A DNA stretch of 64,000 nucleotides from Cryomorpha ignava (lineage in GTDB: Bacteria; Bacteroidota; Bacteroidia; Flavobacteriales_D; Cryomorphaceae), in the NCBI RefSeq assembly GCF_010686655.1, contig NZ_JAAGVY010000004.1:62001-126000 (forward strand), written 5' to 3'. Position numbers and translations under genes: made by a program. The notes beneath the pieces are model-generated. The model made no database searches and was not told the origin of the DNA. It saw nothing but the letters and a program-made list of their open reading frames with translations. Of this stretch, positions 62,261-64,000 are shown piece after piece; the stretch's first letter is position 1, and each line of letters starts with the position of its first letter.

Positions 62261-64000
62261 CTACTCGAAAACAGAGACCTCCATCGAAATATTATCCAAA
62301 TAAAATGCTTTTTTGGGTTTGTTCCAGATATATACCGAAAGCTTATCTGTTTTTTTCCGGATGGGCAATACGAGCGAATAGACAAATTGCTGCCAATTAT
62401 TGGACTTAAAGAGAGGAACATCTTTTAGCGGAGTTGCAATATAATAATACGGATTACCAATAGAATCGCGTAAATCGAAAACTATCAAGGCTTGCTCGTT
62501 GAGCGGCATCGGCTGCAATTCGAGTAGGTGGAGTTCTAATTTCAGGAATGCATCGCGACCATTAACGTACGACGAGTCAATCGGAATTTCTGCAAGCACG
62601 TTAAACTCATACTCCCGATAATCAGCTACTATTGAGTTGCTTAAGCTATCGTAAATTGATTTTGAAAACCTAAAGAGAGATTCTTTGTTTTCGAAATCCG
62701 TCAAGGCTTTTAAGATAATTGTTTCCTTCCGGTGATAAGGCTTCATATCTGACGCTCCTCCCAGCACATTCTCGTATTGCGCATCTGTTGTACCAAAAAC
62801 ATATCGGTACTTTGACCAATTCATATCGCTCTGAGAGAGAATTCCCGCTTTAAACTGATAAGACTGTAGCAAATTCAGTAGTACACAAGCAGTTGCAATA
62901 AGCATAAAGCCATATTTGGAAAAGCGATTTTGAAGCGATTGAATCAAAAATGCGAGAGGAATAAAAAGCAGCGGATAGAAATCGATAAAAACCCGATGGC
63001 CAAACGATGGCCCGTAGTACCAAATCCACCAGGAGCTTATGAAATACACAATTAATACACTAAACACCAGATAGCTACAAAATCGATATCGATTCTTTTT
63101 AAATAATGGTGCTAATCCAAATATTGTCACAAGCAAAATCGGTGTATAGATAAAAAGGCCTTTTCGAAAGCTGAATAAAACATTCATTATCTGTGGTTTA
63201 TCAAAATAAAAGCCCTCATTGCTGTAGCCATATAGAACGAAATGGCCGGTTTGTACAAACCATAAGATCTGCTGTATGCCGAAAATACCAACAACTAGCA
63301 CGACGCATAGAAACAGACGAAAAGGGCGCTTTATCAACGCTTTAATAGCTTTCGCAAATTCTGACCAATTACTCGCCAAAAAAGGAAAAGCAAAAATGAT
63401 GAGACCATTAAACGGTCTGATGAGCAAGGTGAGCCCCAGAAAAATGGAAGCCAGAATAAAGTGTTTGGTCTTATGTGAGGCTATAAAACGCTTTGCAAAA
63501 AGCAAGAGAAAGGAAATGGAGAAAAACGAATAGACATGCGAGAAGGCCGGAGCATTTACGGTATAAAACAGCAAATTACTTCCCACTGCCAAAAGTGCAA
63601 CTACAATAGCAATCGTTTGACTTCTAAAATGAATGCTCCGCAATACCAGGCTAAAAGCGTAAAGGCCGAGCAGGAAATAAAATAGAGCGGCGAAGTTTGC
63701 CATCTTTTGAAAACCTGATTCGTAGCCACTATATGTCAAACCGCTTATCTCATAATAGGTACATGCTGCGGCAAAAAAAGGCGCTATTAGAATCGGAGTT
63801 CCGGCATTGTAGCGATTTATCACTCCATTGGGGGTTTCGAGCAAGTAGCGGTAGTCAGCAGGCTCATCACCAAAATCTCCACTTATAAAGATGGAAGGCA
63901 GATACATATAGTATCCTTTTCCATCGCCATCAATCGTTCGAATTATATTTTGAGAATCATCCGGTTTCCAGATTACCGATACGATAATGATCAAAAAGAA
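62261..64000 (-). CDS. Polytopic membrane glycosyltransferase-like protein (5' partial)
   Basis: The frame runs off the right edge of the window with no credible start (only a TTG near the edge), so the N-terminus is missing. About 579 residues are visible. The region near the start (IRTIDGDGKGYYMYLPSIFI) is the GDG/E loop after the first helix seen in GT-C-type enzymes. Around ten hydrophobic helices follow to about residue 400 (FYFLLGLYAFSLVLRSIHFR, LILASIFLGLTLLIRPFNGL-like segments). A soluble C-terminal beta-sandwich (about 430-577, LKLELHLLELQPMPLNEQAL) ends it. I infer a lipid-linked sugar transferase; substrate unknown. Confidence 0.7.
   Translation of the reverse strand, partial: FFLIIIVSVIWKPDDSQNIIRTIDGDGKGYYMYLPSIFISGDFGDEPADYRYLLETPNGVINRYNAGTPILIAPFFAAACTYYEISGLTYSGYESGFQKMANFAALFYFLLGLYAFSLVLRSIHFRSQTIAIVVALLAVGSNLLFYTVNAPAFSHVYSFFSISFLLLFAKRFIASHKTKHFILASIFLGLTLLIRPFNGLIIFAFPFLASNWSEFAKAIKALIKRPFRLFLCVVLVVGIFGIQQILWFVQTGHFVLYGYSNEGFYFDKPQIMNVLFSFRKGLFIYTPILLVTIFGLAPLFKKNRYRFCSYLVFSVLIVYFISSWWIWYYGPSFGHRVFIDFYPLLFIPLAFLIQSLQNRFSKYGFMLIATACVLLNLLQSYQFKAGILSQSDMNWSKYRYVFGTTDAQYENVLGGASDMKPYHRKETIILKALTDFENKESLFRFSKSIYDSLSNSIVADYREYEFNVLAEIPIDSSYVNGRDAFLKLELHLLELQPMPLNEQALIVFDLRDSIGNPYYYIATPLKDVPLFKSNNWQQFVYSLVLPIRKKTDKLSVYIWNKPKKAFYLDNISMEVSVFE

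Overview
This is a 64-kb chromosomal window from a member of the Bacteroidota, most likely a Flavobacteriia. A Cryomorphaceae/Owenweeksia-like lineage is a weak guess. The supports are: TAnnTTTG-type -7 promoter boxes (for example TACATTTG, TACTTTTG, TATATTTG) with little sign of Shine-Dalgarno sequences; type IX secretion (T9SS) sorting tails of both the A and gliding-motility/CHU_C kinds; a bacillithiol gene (bshA); an unusually long NusB; DUF3276/PUR and DUF1573 proteins; and a hisGDCBHAFI gene order with fused hisB and hisIE. I recognised no rRNA, tRNA or CRISPR.

Layout. 1-1302: the tail of an Rhs/YD-repeat protein with an HEYGH motif, a small lipoprotein overlapping it, and a displaced, decaying Rhs core tip carrying an in-frame palindromic insertion. 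1466-8579: a complete, tightly overlapping histidine operon on the minus strand. It is preceded by a promoter, a 16-residue leader peptide with five consecutive His codons and an intrinsic terminator, which together form a classical attenuator. 8590-11082: a CIA30-like protein, an antitoxin with a broken MazF toxin, and a DUF433/PIN-like toxin-antitoxin pair lying between two copies of a repeat-plus-gene-end segment. 11671-15880: a beta-helix lipoprotein and a CoA-transferase whose start codons overlap head to head, a membrane protein, and bshA. 16159-22180: two large secreted proteins, one split by an in-frame TAA. 22559-29602: an ABC ATPase with a permease/M1-peptidase fusion, a hydrolase, a thioredoxin-like protein and a coiled-coil protein. 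29811-38986: kdsC, FKBP, yaaA, a DEAD-box helicase, small envelope proteins, cyclophilin, PIN-PhoH and lipoate ligase. 39753-48231: a winged-helix-like protein, an acyltransferase, an exonuclease, a secreted endonuclease I, then coaE-yajC-DUF1573-nusB-amino acid dehydrogenase. 48359-64000: an ABC exporter, a PUR-like protein, two DEAD-box helicases, a PLP decarboxylase, a LytS/LytR-type pair, a TonB receptor with a small partner, a glutamate-synthase-like FMN protein, small proteins and a partial membrane glycosyltransferase-like protein.

How the parts work together. Most of the window is housekeeping metabolism. The his operon encodes the whole route from PRPP and ATP to histidine and appears to sense histidyl-tRNA through ribosome stalling on its leader. 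The accessory signal lies in the intergenic DNA. Several arrays of different sequence share a 7-bp period: a YATTG-type, an AAGCTT-type with a 32-bp higher-order unit, a CTTATRG-type, and a short ATTGAG-type. Palindromic REP-like elements are also scattered between genes and, once, inside a gene. The toxin-antitoxin pair sits where a second copy of the beta-helix gene seems to have been truncated.

Limits. Everything here is read by eye from sequence. Family names rest on recognised motifs and not on searches. Several starts were chosen inside longer open frames, with reasons given in each entry.
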